Below are positions 1 to 6,828 of a stretch of 11,971 nucleotides of DNA, piece by piece. Numbering within the stretch: position 1 is the first letter of the stretch; each line of letters begins with the position of its first letter. Source of the stretch: Chloroflexota bacterium (lineage in GTDB: Bacteria > Chloroflexota > Anaerolineae > J102); the NCBI GenBank assembly GCA_024276255.1, contig JAJRXO010000209.1, positions 1 to 11,971 on the forward strand. Direction: 5' to 3'. The notes beneath the pieces were generated by a model. It did not search any database. It was not told where the DNA came from and worked only from the letters and a program-made list of their open reading frames with translations. Both the position numbers and the translations under genes were made by a program.

Positions 1-1053
1 ACCTACGACCATCCTCCCGTGCCCGGCCATGCCGATCTTGAGACCCTGCAGTTCGTCGTGGGCCAGCCGGGACGCAGCACCGATCTCAATCAGACGGCCA
101 AAAATATCCTCGACGCCTTCGCAAATCCCGTGAACCGGGTTGCTCAGGCTGCCATTATCGAAGGCGAAGTCGTACCGCCCGACATGTCCAGTCTGGAAGC
201 AGCCATGCGTCAGCGCCTGGAAGAATTTCCCGGCATCTATTCCGTGTACATGCAGGATCTCAACACCGGCGCCGAGATCGATATCGATGGCGATACCGCT
301 TTTGCCGGCATGAGCACGGTGAAGATCCCCATCTTTCTCAAGATCTACATGGATAACGATCTACCGCTTTCGCCGCAGATCAGCGATCTGATCAGCACCA
401 CGGTGCGCTCCACCACGGCCAGCAATGCCGCGGCAAACGCCCTGCTGGCCACCATTGGCGACGGCGATCGCATGCTGGGTGTCCAGCGTGTCACCGACAT
501 GGTACGCGAGCTGGGTTTTCAGAACACCTTTCTGGCGCTGCCTTACGACAGCCGGCTCACCCCGCCCGTCATCCGCACACCGGCCAACACCAATCCCCAA
601 TATAACACCCATCCCGACCCGGCCATGCAGACCACGCCCAGGGATATCGGTCAGATCCTGGCCGATATCGGCTATTGCGCCGAGGGCAAGGGGAATCTCA
701 TTGCCGCCTACAGTGACCGCATCACCCCCGCCGAATGTCAGGAATTGATCGGATGGCTGGAGCAGAACCCGCTGGGTTGGCTGATCTCCTACGGCGTGCC
801 CGAGGATGCCCGCGTGGCTCACAAGCACGGCTATGCACCCGACAGCCAGGGCGACGTGGCCCTGATCTACGGCCCCCAGGGACCCTATGTGCTCTCAATT
901 TTTGTGTTTCAGGCCGGATGGGTGGTGTGGGATTACAGCAATCCCCTCATGTACGAGATCAGTCGCCTGGTGTGGAATTATTATCTGGCGCGAGCCGGTG
1001 AACCGCAGCTGCCCCCCTTTCCCCCACCCGACAGTACGGATGCTTCATCATGA
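1..1053 (+). CDS. Serine beta-lactamase-like hydrolase, 5'-partial
   Basis: The reading frame is open from base 1, so the true start probably lies upstream. The first in-window start is a GTG at 19, giving 344 residues, and I number from it. The fold is that of class A beta-lactamase/penicillin-binding serine hydrolases. The nucleophile motif is S99-T-V-K102, followed by S135-N-A137 at the SDN position and K269-H-G271 at the KTG position; a TTPRD stretch near 205-209 matches the conserved TTP after the omega loop. I see no glutamate matching Glu166 in the omega-loop region (about 185-204), and Ala replaces the usual Asn at the third SDN position. It is therefore more likely a DD-peptidase- or esterase-like enzyme, or a degenerate relative, than a true beta-lactamase. 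Family members usually act outside the membrane, but any signal peptide would lie upstream of the window. The C-terminal tail is proline-rich (331-337). The stop overlaps the next start as ATGA, suggesting co-translation. Fold call firm; substrate unknown. Confidence 0.85.
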   Translation, partial: TYDHPPVPGHADLETLQFVVGQPGRSTDLNQTAKNILDAFANPVNRVAQAAIIEGEVVPPDMSSLEAAMRQRLEEFPGIYSVYMQDLNTGAEIDIDGDTAFAGMSTVKIPIFLKIYMDNDLPLSPQISDLISTTVRSTTASNAAANALLATIGDGDRMLGVQRVTDMVRELGFQNTFLALPYDSRLTPPVIRTPANTNPQYNTHPDPAMQTTPRDIGQILADIGYCAEGKGNLIAAYSDRITPAECQELIGWLEQNPLGWLISYGVPEDARVAHKHGYAPDSQGDVALIYGPQGPYVLSIFVFQAGWVVWDYSNPLMYEISRLVWNYYLARAGEPQLPPFPPPDSTDASS

Positions 1054-1667
1054 CAATACGCGCACTCATCTTTGACTTTGGCGGCGTGCTGGTGCACATG
1101 CCAGAGACCCCCCTTCGCCACCAATGGGCGCAGCGTCTCGGCGTCTCGATTTCCGAACTGGAGGAGATGGTGTTCAATTCTCCGGTCTCACAACGGGCCC
1201 TGGTGGGCCTGGTGCCCGAGATCGCCATCTGGCAGGGCATAGCCCGCCGCTTTGGCCTGAACGATGCCGCCATGCAGCAGTTCGAGCTCGATTTCTGGGC
1301 AGGCGAGGTGCTGGATGCCGACTTCGTGGCCCTGCTGCAAAACGCCCGTCCCCATTACCGCACGGCCATTCTCAGCAATGCCTGGTCGGATGCCCATAGC
1401 GCCTTCAGTGGGAAATTCCAGCTCGATCAGGTTGTCGATCTCATGATCATCTCCGCCCAGGAGGGGATTGCCAAACCCGACAGTCGTATCTATGAACGCA
1501 CCCTGGCACGCCTGGATGTCCAGCCCCATGAAGCCATTTTCGTGGATGATCGGCCGGAGAACGTGGCCGCGGCACAGGCACTGGGCATTCACGCTATCCG
1601 TTATGAATCGACGCCCCGGGTCATGGCCGCCATTCGCGCCCTGCTCGATGACCATGCTCCTGCCTGA
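1050..1667 (+). CDS. HAD-family hydrolase (phosphatase-like)
   Basis: This 205-residue protein has the four haloacid dehalogenase superfamily motifs. Motif I is D9-F-G-G-V13 with D9 as the predicted nucleophile, motif II is S109-N110, motif III is K142-P143, and motif IV is the acidic pair D166-D167 followed by RPENV. Residues about 18-90 form the helical cap typical of subfamily I. The residue two after the nucleophile is Gly (G11) and not the Asp general acid/base of most HAD phosphatases. The same replacement occurs in the DLGNV motif of the YihX-like branch, which includes sugar-phosphate phosphatases. A small phosphorylated metabolite is the likely substrate, but I cannot name it. The start ATG overlaps the stop of the upstream hydrolase (ATGA), so the two are probably co-translated. 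The protein has no signal peptide and is presumably cytoplasmic. Confidence 0.88.
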   Translation: MTIRALIFDFGGVLVHMPETPLRHQWAQRLGVSISELEEMVFNSPVSQRALVGLVPEIAIWQGIARRFGLNDAAMQQFELDFWAGEVLDADFVALLQNARPHYRTAILSNAWSDAHSAFSGKFQLDQVVDLMIISAQEGIAKPDSRIYERTLARLDVQPHEAIFVDDRPENVAAAQALGIHAIRYESTPRVMAAIRALLDDHAPA

Positions 1668-1698
1668 TTCCATTTTCCCCGCCAATTCCTGATTCCAT
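1663..1698 (+). repeat. 11-bp direct repeat around the HAD stop and ABC-F start
   Basis: The 11-mer CCTGATTCCAT occurs exactly at 1663-1673 and 1688-1698, offset by 25 bases. The first copy contains the TGA stop of the HAD gene; the second runs into the ATG of the ABC-F gene (1697-1699). Its function, if any, is unknown; it may be a relic of a short local duplication. Confidence 0.6.
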
Positions 1699-3667
1699 GT
1701 CCTTACTTACTGCAAACGACCTCGCCATGGCCTATGGGCCGCTCGACGTGTTCGAGGGGCTGAGCTGTGCTGTGGCGCCGGGAGATCGTATCGGGCTGGT
1801 AGGCCCCAACGGCGAAGGCAAAACCACCCTGTTGCGTATTCTGGCTGGCGAGTTGCAACCAACGGCCGGCCGTGTACATCGGCGGCGGGGCTTGCGCCTT
1901 GGCTATCTGCCGCAGATCCCGCCCCCTGCCAGCGACCGGACTTTATGGCAGGACATGCTGGATGTATTCGCAGATTTGCGGGCCGAGGAGGCTGCTCTGG
2001 CCGAGCTGGAACAGCGTTTGGCCCTGCCCGATGCCGACGATGCCTTACTCGACACCTATGCCGCCCACCAATACGCGTTCGAGGTGCGGGGCGGCTACGA
2101 ATACCCGTTGCGCATCCGGCAAACGCTGACCGGCCTGGGCTTTATGCCCGAGCAGTTTCATATGCCGCTGGAACAGCTCAGCGGCGGCCAGCGCACGCGG
2201 GCTTTGCTGGCCCGGCTTTTGCTGCAGAAACCGCAGTTGCTACTGCTCGACGAACCGACCAACCATCTCGACCTGCAGGCGGTGGAATGGCTGGAGCATA
2301 CATTATTGGGCTGGGATGGCGCCATGATCATCGTGGCTCATGATCGCTATTTTCTCGACCGCGTTGTGACTAAAATTTGGGAGCTGGCCTGGGGCGAGTT
2401 GCATTTGTATCGCGGCAATTACAGCCATTATGTGCAACAGCGGCAGGAACGCCTGCAGCAGATGCAAAAAGCCTACGAGGCGCAGCAGGCCTTTATCGCC
2501 AAGGAGCAGGATTTCATCCGTCGCAATATCGCTGGCCAGAAAACGCGGCAGGCCCAGGGGCGTCGCACCCGTCTGCAGCGCATGTTGGCGAAGCAGCAGG
2601 TGTTTGCCCCGCGCAAACGCCGGCGCATGAGCTTGCAGATGCGCACCAGGCTGCGCAGTGGCGAGCTGGTGGTGGCCGGTAAGGAATTGCTTATCGGTTA
2701 TTATGCCCGACCCCGGCCGCCCATCGTGCGCGAGCGCTCGGGCGGGCATGTGTATCTGGCTCCCCAGGCCCCCACCGCCGCCGATACGGTGCTGTTTCGC
2801 GCCGATGACATTGAGCTTAAACGCCAGGAGCGTGTGGGCCTGATCGGCGCCAACGGCACCGGCAAAACCACATTTGTAAAAACCCTGTTGGGCCAGTTGC
2901 CCCCCCTGGGGGGTGAATTGCGCGTGGGGGCCAGTGTACGCATCGGCTATCTGGCGCAGGTGCAGGAAGGCTTCGATCCCCGCCAGACCCTGCTCGATAT
3001 CATCCTGGCGGCGGATCCCAGGCTGACGATTGGCGAGGCCCGGCACTGGCTGGCCCGCTTCCTGTTCACAGGCGACGACGTGGGAAAGACTGTGTCAACA
3101 CTGAGCGGTGGGCAGCGCAGCCGCCTGGCGCTGGCCGTATTGTCCCGCCGGGAGTCCAATTTCCTGGTGCTTGACGAGCCCACCAATCATCTCGATATCG
3201 AGTCACAAGAAGTGTTGCAGGCCATGCTCGACGACTTCAACGGCACCGTGCTGCTGGTATCACACGATCGCTATCTGATCGATGCCCTGGCCACGCAGGT
3301 ATGGGTGATTGCTGATGGCCGCCTGCACGTTTACGAGGGCAACTACAGCGACTATGTGGCTGCCCGGCAGCAGGCTTCCCGCAAGACCGATAGTGACAAC
3401 TCCGCCCTCACCGAGTCCCAGAAACAACGCCAGGTCTTGCGCAAGCAACGCCGCCAACGTCGTGAGCAGGAAAAACGTCAGCAGGAGGCCGCCGCCCTGG
3501 AGGCACACATCCATGCCCTGGAAGCAGAGCTGGAACAACTGGGAAAGCAACTGACCAGCGCCAGTCAGGCCATGCAGCTGGATGAAGTACAGCGTTTGGG
3601 TGCAGAATATGCACAGAAGGAAGAAACGCTTCATCAACTCATGGAGAAATGGGCTGATCTGGTATAA
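1697..3667 (+). CDS. ABC-F family ATPase (Uup-like, ribosome-associated)
   Basis: The 656-residue protein carries two ABC ATPase domains and no membrane segment, which marks the ABC-F class of soluble proteins that act on ribosomes. The first domain has Walker A at 36-43 (GPNGEGKT), signature LSGGQ at 161-165, Walker B/D-loop DEPTNHLD at 185-192 and switch His215. The second has Walker A at 384-391 (GANGTGKT), LSGGQ at 469-473, DEPTNHLD at 493-500 and switch His523. Between them, residues about 245-320 form the charged helical linker with the RRNIAGQKTRQAQGRR-type sequence that reaches the P-site tRNA in this family. Residues about 565-655 form a basic-to-acidic coiled coil like the Uup C-terminal domain. 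About 28 residues (337-364) seem extra before the second domain. The closest functional types are Uup and YdiF/YfmR; antibiotic-resistance ABC-Fs are less likely. The ATG has no clear Shine-Dalgarno sequence. Both ATPase sites look intact. Confidence 0.95.
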   Translation: MSLLTANDLAMAYGPLDVFEGLSCAVAPGDRIGLVGPNGEGKTTLLRILAGELQPTAGRVHRRRGLRLGYLPQIPPPASDRTLWQDMLDVFADLRAEEAALAELEQRLALPDADDALLDTYAAHQYAFEVRGGYEYPLRIRQTLTGLGFMPEQFHMPLEQLSGGQRTRALLARLLLQKPQLLLLDEPTNHLDLQAVEWLEHTLLGWDGAMIIVAHDRYFLDRVVTKIWELAWGELHLYRGNYSHYVQQRQERLQQMQKAYEAQQAFIAKEQDFIRRNIAGQKTRQAQGRRTRLQRMLAKQQVFAPRKRRRMSLQMRTRLRSGELVVAGKELLIGYYARPRPPIVRERSGGHVYLAPQAPTAADTVLFRADDIELKRQERVGLIGANGTGKTTFVKTLLGQLPPLGGELRVGASVRIGYLAQVQEGFDPRQTLLDIILAADPRLTIGEARHWLARFLFTGDDVGKTVSTLSGGQRSRLALAVLSRRESNFLVLDEPTNHLDIESQEVLQAMLDDFNGTVLLVSHDRYLIDALATQVWVIADGRLHVYEGNYSDYVAARQQASRKTDSDNSALTESQKQRQVLRKQRRQRREQEKRQQEAAALEAHIHALEAELEQLGKQLTSASQAMQLDEVQRLGAEYAQKEETLHQLMEKWADLV

Positions 3668-3668
3668 T
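3660..3668 (+). promoter_or_regulatory. Candidate extended -10 promoter for coaE
   Basis: TGGTATAAT is a perfect extended -10 element (TGn plus TATAAT). It overlaps the last codons and TAA stop of the ABC-F gene. No convincing -35 hexamer lies 16-18 bases upstream, as is common for extended -10 promoters. Transcription would start near 3675, leaving a leader of roughly 55-60 bases before coaE. Chance occurrence cannot be excluded. Confidence 0.5.
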
Positions 3669-3731
3669 ATCAGTCTGTCCTCATCTCTGGCCTCTCGTTG
3701 CCCGACCTGCATCACCCGAAAAAGGATCCCC

Positions 3732-4355
3732 ATGAGTAAACCAGCTATCGTTGTCGGCATTACCGGCAATATCGGCACCGGCAAAAGCACTGTATTGGAA
3801 ATGCTGCGTCATTATGGCGCATTCATCATCGACGCTGACAAGGTGGCGCACGAAGTGATGGCGCCGGGCGGAGCCGCATACGAGCGCGTCGTGAAAGCTT
3901 TTGGCGCCGATATCGTGCAGGACGATGGTCAAATCGACCGTAAACGGCTGGGCGAGATCGTGTTCGCCAATCCCGATCAGCTTTCCCGGCTGGAGCAAAT
4001 CGTGCATCCGGCTGTGTTTACCCGCCTTTCCCAGTTGCTCGACATGGCCGAAGAGAAGGTAGTCTTCATCGAGGCCATCAAGCTATTGGAGGCCGGGATG
4101 TCCATCACGCTTTGCGATCAGGTGTGGGTGGTGACAGCCCCCATCGCTCAGCAAATCGAGCGTCTGATGCGCACCCGGAACATGAGCCGGGAAGAAGCCG
4201 AAGCTCGCATGGCTTTACAAAGTCCACAGTCACTCAAAGTCTCCCAGGCTGATCTGGTGATCCATAACGACGGCAGTCTGGCCGATCTGCAGGCACAGGT
4301 CGATGCGGCCTGGCAACGCCTGCAGGCTGAATTGAGCGCCCGGCAGACCACGTAG
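3732..4355 (+). CDS. coaE: Dephospho-CoA kinase
   Basis: This enzyme phosphorylates the 3'-hydroxyl of dephospho-CoA with ATP, the last step of coenzyme A synthesis in the cytoplasm. The 207-residue product matches the usual family length. It begins with a P-loop G12-NIGTGKS19 after a hydrophobic strand (IVVGIT). The D34-A-D36 motif, where D34 is the expected catalytic base, is followed by KVAHEV, typical of CoaE. Further markers are the QDDGQIDRKRLGEIVF segment near 64-80, the LEQIVHP motif near 92-98, and a lid with paired arginines (QQIERLMRTRNMS). I chose the ATG at 3732 because it has an AAAGGA Shine-Dalgarno about 5 bases upstream and puts the P-loop at the normal distance from the N-terminus. 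A frame-open extension to 3582 would run inside the ABC-F gene and adds nothing family-like. An extended -10 promoter candidate lies about 64 bases upstream. Confidence 0.96.
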   Translation: MSKPAIVVGITGNIGTGKSTVLEMLRHYGAFIIDADKVAHEVMAPGGAAYERVVKAFGADIVQDDGQIDRKRLGEIVFANPDQLSRLEQIVHPAVFTRLSQLLDMAEEKVVFIEAIKLLEAGMSITLCDQVWVVTAPIAQQIERLMRTRNMSREEAEARMALQSPQSLKVSQADLVIHNDGSLADLQAQVDAAWQRLQAELSARQTT

Positions 4356-4483
4356 AAGTTATCGCTTTATCCTGCGCGCGGCGCGGAGAACAGCAACACT
4401 TATCTTTATGCCACACGATTGCCCTTACAGCGATTTCTGTGGCTTGTATCCCCGTGACATGTTCACATCACCCAGCATGACCT

Positions 4484-4705
4484 ATGAAAACATTGCAACG
4501 CTTTTGGCAAGCACATCCTGATCTTACTTCTTTTCTTGCCCTGGCTATCGGCATGCTTGTCATTCTCTATTTTTCGGCCCGTCATGTCGGTTTCAGCGCC
4601 GGTCAGTGGCTCACCCTGGGCGTTGCCACCGTGGCCCTGGCCGCTCTGAGCATCTGGATCATCAGCTGGGAGGATGAGCCTGCCGAAGATGAGCCGGAAC
4701 AATAG
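4484..4705 (+). CDS. Small two-helix membrane protein, unknown function
   Basis: I do not recognise this 73-residue protein. It shows a short N-terminus with K2 and R6, a hydrophobic helix at about 14-32, a polar loop (SARHVGFSAGQ), a second helix at about 42-62, and a strongly acidic C-terminal tail (7 Asp/Glu among residues 63-73). The basic N-terminus suggests that both ends face the cytoplasm. The hydrophobic pattern and normal codon choice favour a real gene, as does its fit in an otherwise empty 400-base gap between coaE and dnaJ. The ATG has no clear Shine-Dalgarno. It could be co-transcribed with coaE (128 bases upstream) or with dnaJ (52 bases downstream). Acidic tails can be protein-docking sites, but nothing in the sequence names a partner. 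Confidence 0.7.
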   Translation: MKTLQRFWQAHPDLTSFLALAIGMLVILYFSARHVGFSAGQWLTLGVATVALAALSIWIISWEDEPAEDEPEQ

Positions 4706-4720
4706 CCATTTCATAGCAAA

Positions 4721-4726
4721 TATCAT
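4721..4726 (+). promoter_or_regulatory. Weak candidate -10 box upstream of dnaJ
   Basis: TATCAT (5 of 6 to TATAAT) sits in a 52-base AT-rich stretch between the small membrane protein and dnaJ. There is no TG extension and no good -35 hexamer. I see no CIRCE inverted repeat (the HrcA operator) and no obvious heat-shock sigma element. Position and base composition are the main support. Confidence 0.25.
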
Positions 4727-4757
4727 ATTCTGAACTCACAACGTATACCATCCATCT

Positions 4758-5897
4758 ATGAGCAAAAAGGATTACTACGAAGTCCTGGGCGTTAATCGCC
4801 AGGCTTCTACCGAAGAAATCAAACGCGCGTATCGCCGCCTGGTAAAAAAATATCATCCTGATATTTATAAAGGCAGAGATGCCAACGATCGGATCAAAGA
4901 GATCAACGAGGCCTACGAGGTGCTCAGCAGCCCCGAGAAACGGACTGCCTACGATCGTTTTGGTCATGCCGGCGTGCAGGGCGCGGCCGCTGGCCCGGGA
5001 GCTGGCGGTTTTCCCGATATGACCGATATTTTCGAGGAGCTGTTTCGCGGCGGCTTTGGCGGTTTCAGCGGCTTCAGTCGCGGCCCGCAGCGAGGACCCG
5101 TACGCGGGGCCGACCTGCGTTATGATCTGGTAGTGGAATTCGAGGAAGCTGTGCTGGGCGCGGAGCGCGAGATCAAGATCGTGCGCCACGAAACGTGCAC
5201 CCGCTGCGGGGGCAGCGGCGCCGAACCGGGCACGTCGCCTGTGCGCTGCCCAACCTGCAACGGCGCCGGTGAGGTGCGGCAACGTCAGCAGACCATTCTC
5301 GGCACCTTTGTCAATGTGTCTACCTGTCCCCGCTGCCATGGCACGGGCGAGGTGATTACCACGCCCTGCCGTCAGTGCAACGGCAGCGGTCTGGAAGAGG
5401 TGGAACGTCGGCTGCGGGTGAAGATACCGGCCGGGGTCGATGAAGGCACCCGGATTCGGTTGCCCGGCGAAGGCGAACCCGGTGTACGCGGGGGGCCACC
5501 CGGCAATCTCTACGTATTCCTGCGCGTCAAGCCGCACAAGATATTCCAGCGCAGTGACGACAATCTGCTGCTGGAGCTGCCGATCACCATTACCCAGGCC
5601 ATCCTGGGCGCCGAGTTGGAGATCCCCACCCTGGACGGTCCCAAGTCCATCCGCATTCCTCCGGGTGTGCAGCCGGGCAAGGTATTGCGTTTACGCGGGC
5701 TGGGCGTGCCGCATCTGCGCCGCGGCGGCCGCGGCGATCTGCTGGTCACGATCAATGTGCGTATCCCCACACAGCTCAGCGAGGAACAGCGACAGTTGGT
5801 GCTGCAACTGGCCGAGACACTGGAACCGATCAGCATCGAGAACAAAGGAGAGGAACCCGGCTTTTTCGATCGCATGAAAGAAGCCCTGGGGCTGTAA
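4758..5897 (+). CDS. dnaJ: Chaperone protein DnaJ (Hsp40, type I)
   Basis: DnaJ delivers unfolded clients to DnaK and stimulates its ATPase. All parts of a type I Hsp40 are present in 379 residues. The J domain is at about 4-70 with the HPD motif at 33-35. A Gly/Phe-rich region at about 72-115 contains a DIFEELF segment. The zinc-finger region has four CxxCxGxG repeats starting at C147, C164, C190 and C204. The C-terminal substrate-binding beta domains run from about 215 to 345 and include the usual GDLLVTINVRIP strand. No zinc ligand is missing. dnaK and grpE are not in the window, so the chaperone partners must lie elsewhere. The gene is followed after 13 bases by prmA, then rsmE, an order known from several bacterial lineages, and the three probably form one operon. 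The N-terminus aligns with the family from the first residues, supporting the chosen ATG. Confidence 0.98.
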   Translation: MSKKDYYEVLGVNRQASTEEIKRAYRRLVKKYHPDIYKGRDANDRIKEINEAYEVLSSPEKRTAYDRFGHAGVQGAAAGPGAGGFPDMTDIFEELFRGGFGGFSGFSRGPQRGPVRGADLRYDLVVEFEEAVLGAEREIKIVRHETCTRCGGSGAEPGTSPVRCPTCNGAGEVRQRQQTILGTFVNVSTCPRCHGTGEVITTPCRQCNGSGLEEVERRLRVKIPAGVDEGTRIRLPGEGEPGVRGGPPGNLYVFLRVKPHKIFQRSDDNLLLELPITITQAILGAELEIPTLDGPKSIRIPPGVQPGKVLRLRGLGVPHLRRGGRGDLLVTINVRIPTQLSEEQRQLVLQLAETLEPISIENKGEEPGFFDRMKEALGL

Positions 5898-5902
5898 GGA
5901 AG
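5896..5902 (+). promoter_or_regulatory. Shine-Dalgarno of prmA (decides the start)
   Basis: AAGGAAG lies 8 bases before the ATG at 5911 and overlaps the dnaJ TAA stop. An alternative in-frame GTG at 5902 falls on the last base of this site, so the ATG is the better start. The overlap suggests translational coupling of dnaJ and prmA. Confidence 0.7.
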
Positions 5903-5910
5903 TGCATACA

Positions 5911-6828
5911 ATGACCGATTTGCTGGAGTTGTCGCTCAGTGTGGCCACCCCAGATCCCATGGACGATTCCGTGCGGGTTGCTCAGGCGCTGATCGATGAG
6001 GTTGTGAGCGGCGGTGCCGTGGTTGAGCTCAGCGGCTTCGGTCCAGATGGCGAGACGACGCATACTCAGGTGTGGCTGCGGGGATATCTCAGCGATACCC
6101 CTGCCCACGCCCGCCAGCTGGAGGCCTTGCGGCAGCGATTGCTGCAACTCCCGTTTTCCGATCGATACGGCGAGCTGCAGATCTGCCGATTGGGCCAGCA
6201 GGATTGGGCCGAGGCCTGGAAACAGCACTACCATGCCTTGCGCGTGGGGCAGCGCATGATGATCGTCCCGGCCTGGGAACAGCCTGATCTTGAGGCCGAT
6301 GATGTGGCGATATGGATTGAGCCCGGCATGGCCTTTGGCACGGGCATGCATCCATCCACGCGGCTGGCCCTGCAGTTGCTGGAGCGCCTGTTGCAACCCG
6401 GACAGGACGTGCTGGATGTGGGCACAGGTTCCGGGATTTTGAGCATTGCCGCGCTCAAACTGGGCGCTTCGCACGTGCTGGCCACCGATATCGATGCGGA
6501 TGCGGTGGCGGCTACGATGGACAATGCCCGGCGCAACAGCGTTCAGGCAGATTTGACGACCCTGGTGGGATCATTGCCCCCACCGCGACGCTATCCCCTG
6601 GTTTGCGCCAATATCCTGGCTGATGTGATTGCTGATCTGCTGCTGCATGAGGAACTATCTGCCTACGTGGCAGATGACGGTGTGTTGATCCTGTCGGGCA
6701 TCATTGAGCAGCGGCGGCATGTGGTCGATCTGGCGCTGGCTGCCCGCCATATGCGTGTTATCGACACGGTTTATGAGGGCGAGTGGCTGGCGTTGGCAGC
6801 ACGTCATCAATCCCGGGAGGGAGCTTGA
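5911..6828 (+). CDS. prmA: Ribosomal protein L11 methyltransferase
   Basis: PrmA uses S-adenosylmethionine to methylate amino groups of ribosomal protein L11. The 305-residue product (start at the ATG with the AAGGAAG site) has the two-part structure of the family. Residues about 1-110 form the L11-recognition domain. The methyltransferase domain is preceded by the diagnostic EPGMAFGTGMHPST segment (137-150). The SAM-binding glycine motif is D169-VGTGSG175, the acidic loop is T192-DIDAD197, and A233-NILA237 stands at the catalytic NPPY-like position. These combined motifs separate it from other class I methyltransferases. The last base of its TGA stop is the first base of the rsmE ATG, so the two are very likely co-translated. 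Loss of PrmA is tolerated in several bacteria, so the conserved neighbourhood is more telling than essentiality. Confidence 0.96.
   Translation: MTDLLELSLSVATPDPMDDSVRVAQALIDEVVSGGAVVELSGFGPDGETTHTQVWLRGYLSDTPAHARQLEALRQRLLQLPFSDRYGELQICRLGQQDWAEAWKQHYHALRVGQRMMIVPAWEQPDLEADDVAIWIEPGMAFGTGMHPSTRLALQLLERLLQPGQDVLDVGTGSGILSIAALKLGASHVLATDIDADAVAATMDNARRNSVQADLTTLVGSLPPPRRYPLVCANILADVIADLLLHEELSAYVADDGVLILSGIIEQRRHVVDLALAARHMRVIDTVYEGEWLALAARHQSREGA
6815..6823 (+). promoter_or_regulatory. Strong Shine-Dalgarno of rsmE inside the prmA end
   Basis: GGGAGGGAG lies 4-7 bases before the rsmE ATG at 6828 and inside the last prmA codons. It fixes the rsmE start over an in-frame upstream GTG at 6783, which would only add residues read out of frame from prmA. 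Confidence 0.75.

Noticed and set aside
2303..3046. Minus-strand open frame (247 codons) opposite the ABC-F gene
   Set aside because: Shadow of the ABC-F reading frame, with no recognisable domain and no gap in the sense gene.
3582..3731. N-terminal extension of CoaE by 50 residues
   Set aside because: It would start inside the ABC-F gene, lacks family similarity, and the ATG at 3732 has a proper ribosome-binding site.
4369..4387. GC-rich stretch after coaE as a terminator
   Set aside because: The alternating GCGC run can fold in several short ways but gives no stable stem followed by a T-tract.
4454..4466. GTGACATGTTCAC as a CRP-like operator upstream of the small membrane gene
   Set aside because: The arms are only 4 bases and the spacer is 5 instead of 6; too weak to support a binding site.
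4662..5537. Long minus-strand open frame (291 codons) opposite dnaJ
   Set aside because: It lies wholly antisense to a certain dnaJ plus the gap before it. Long antisense frames are expected in GC-rich coding DNA, and the translation shows no family motifs.
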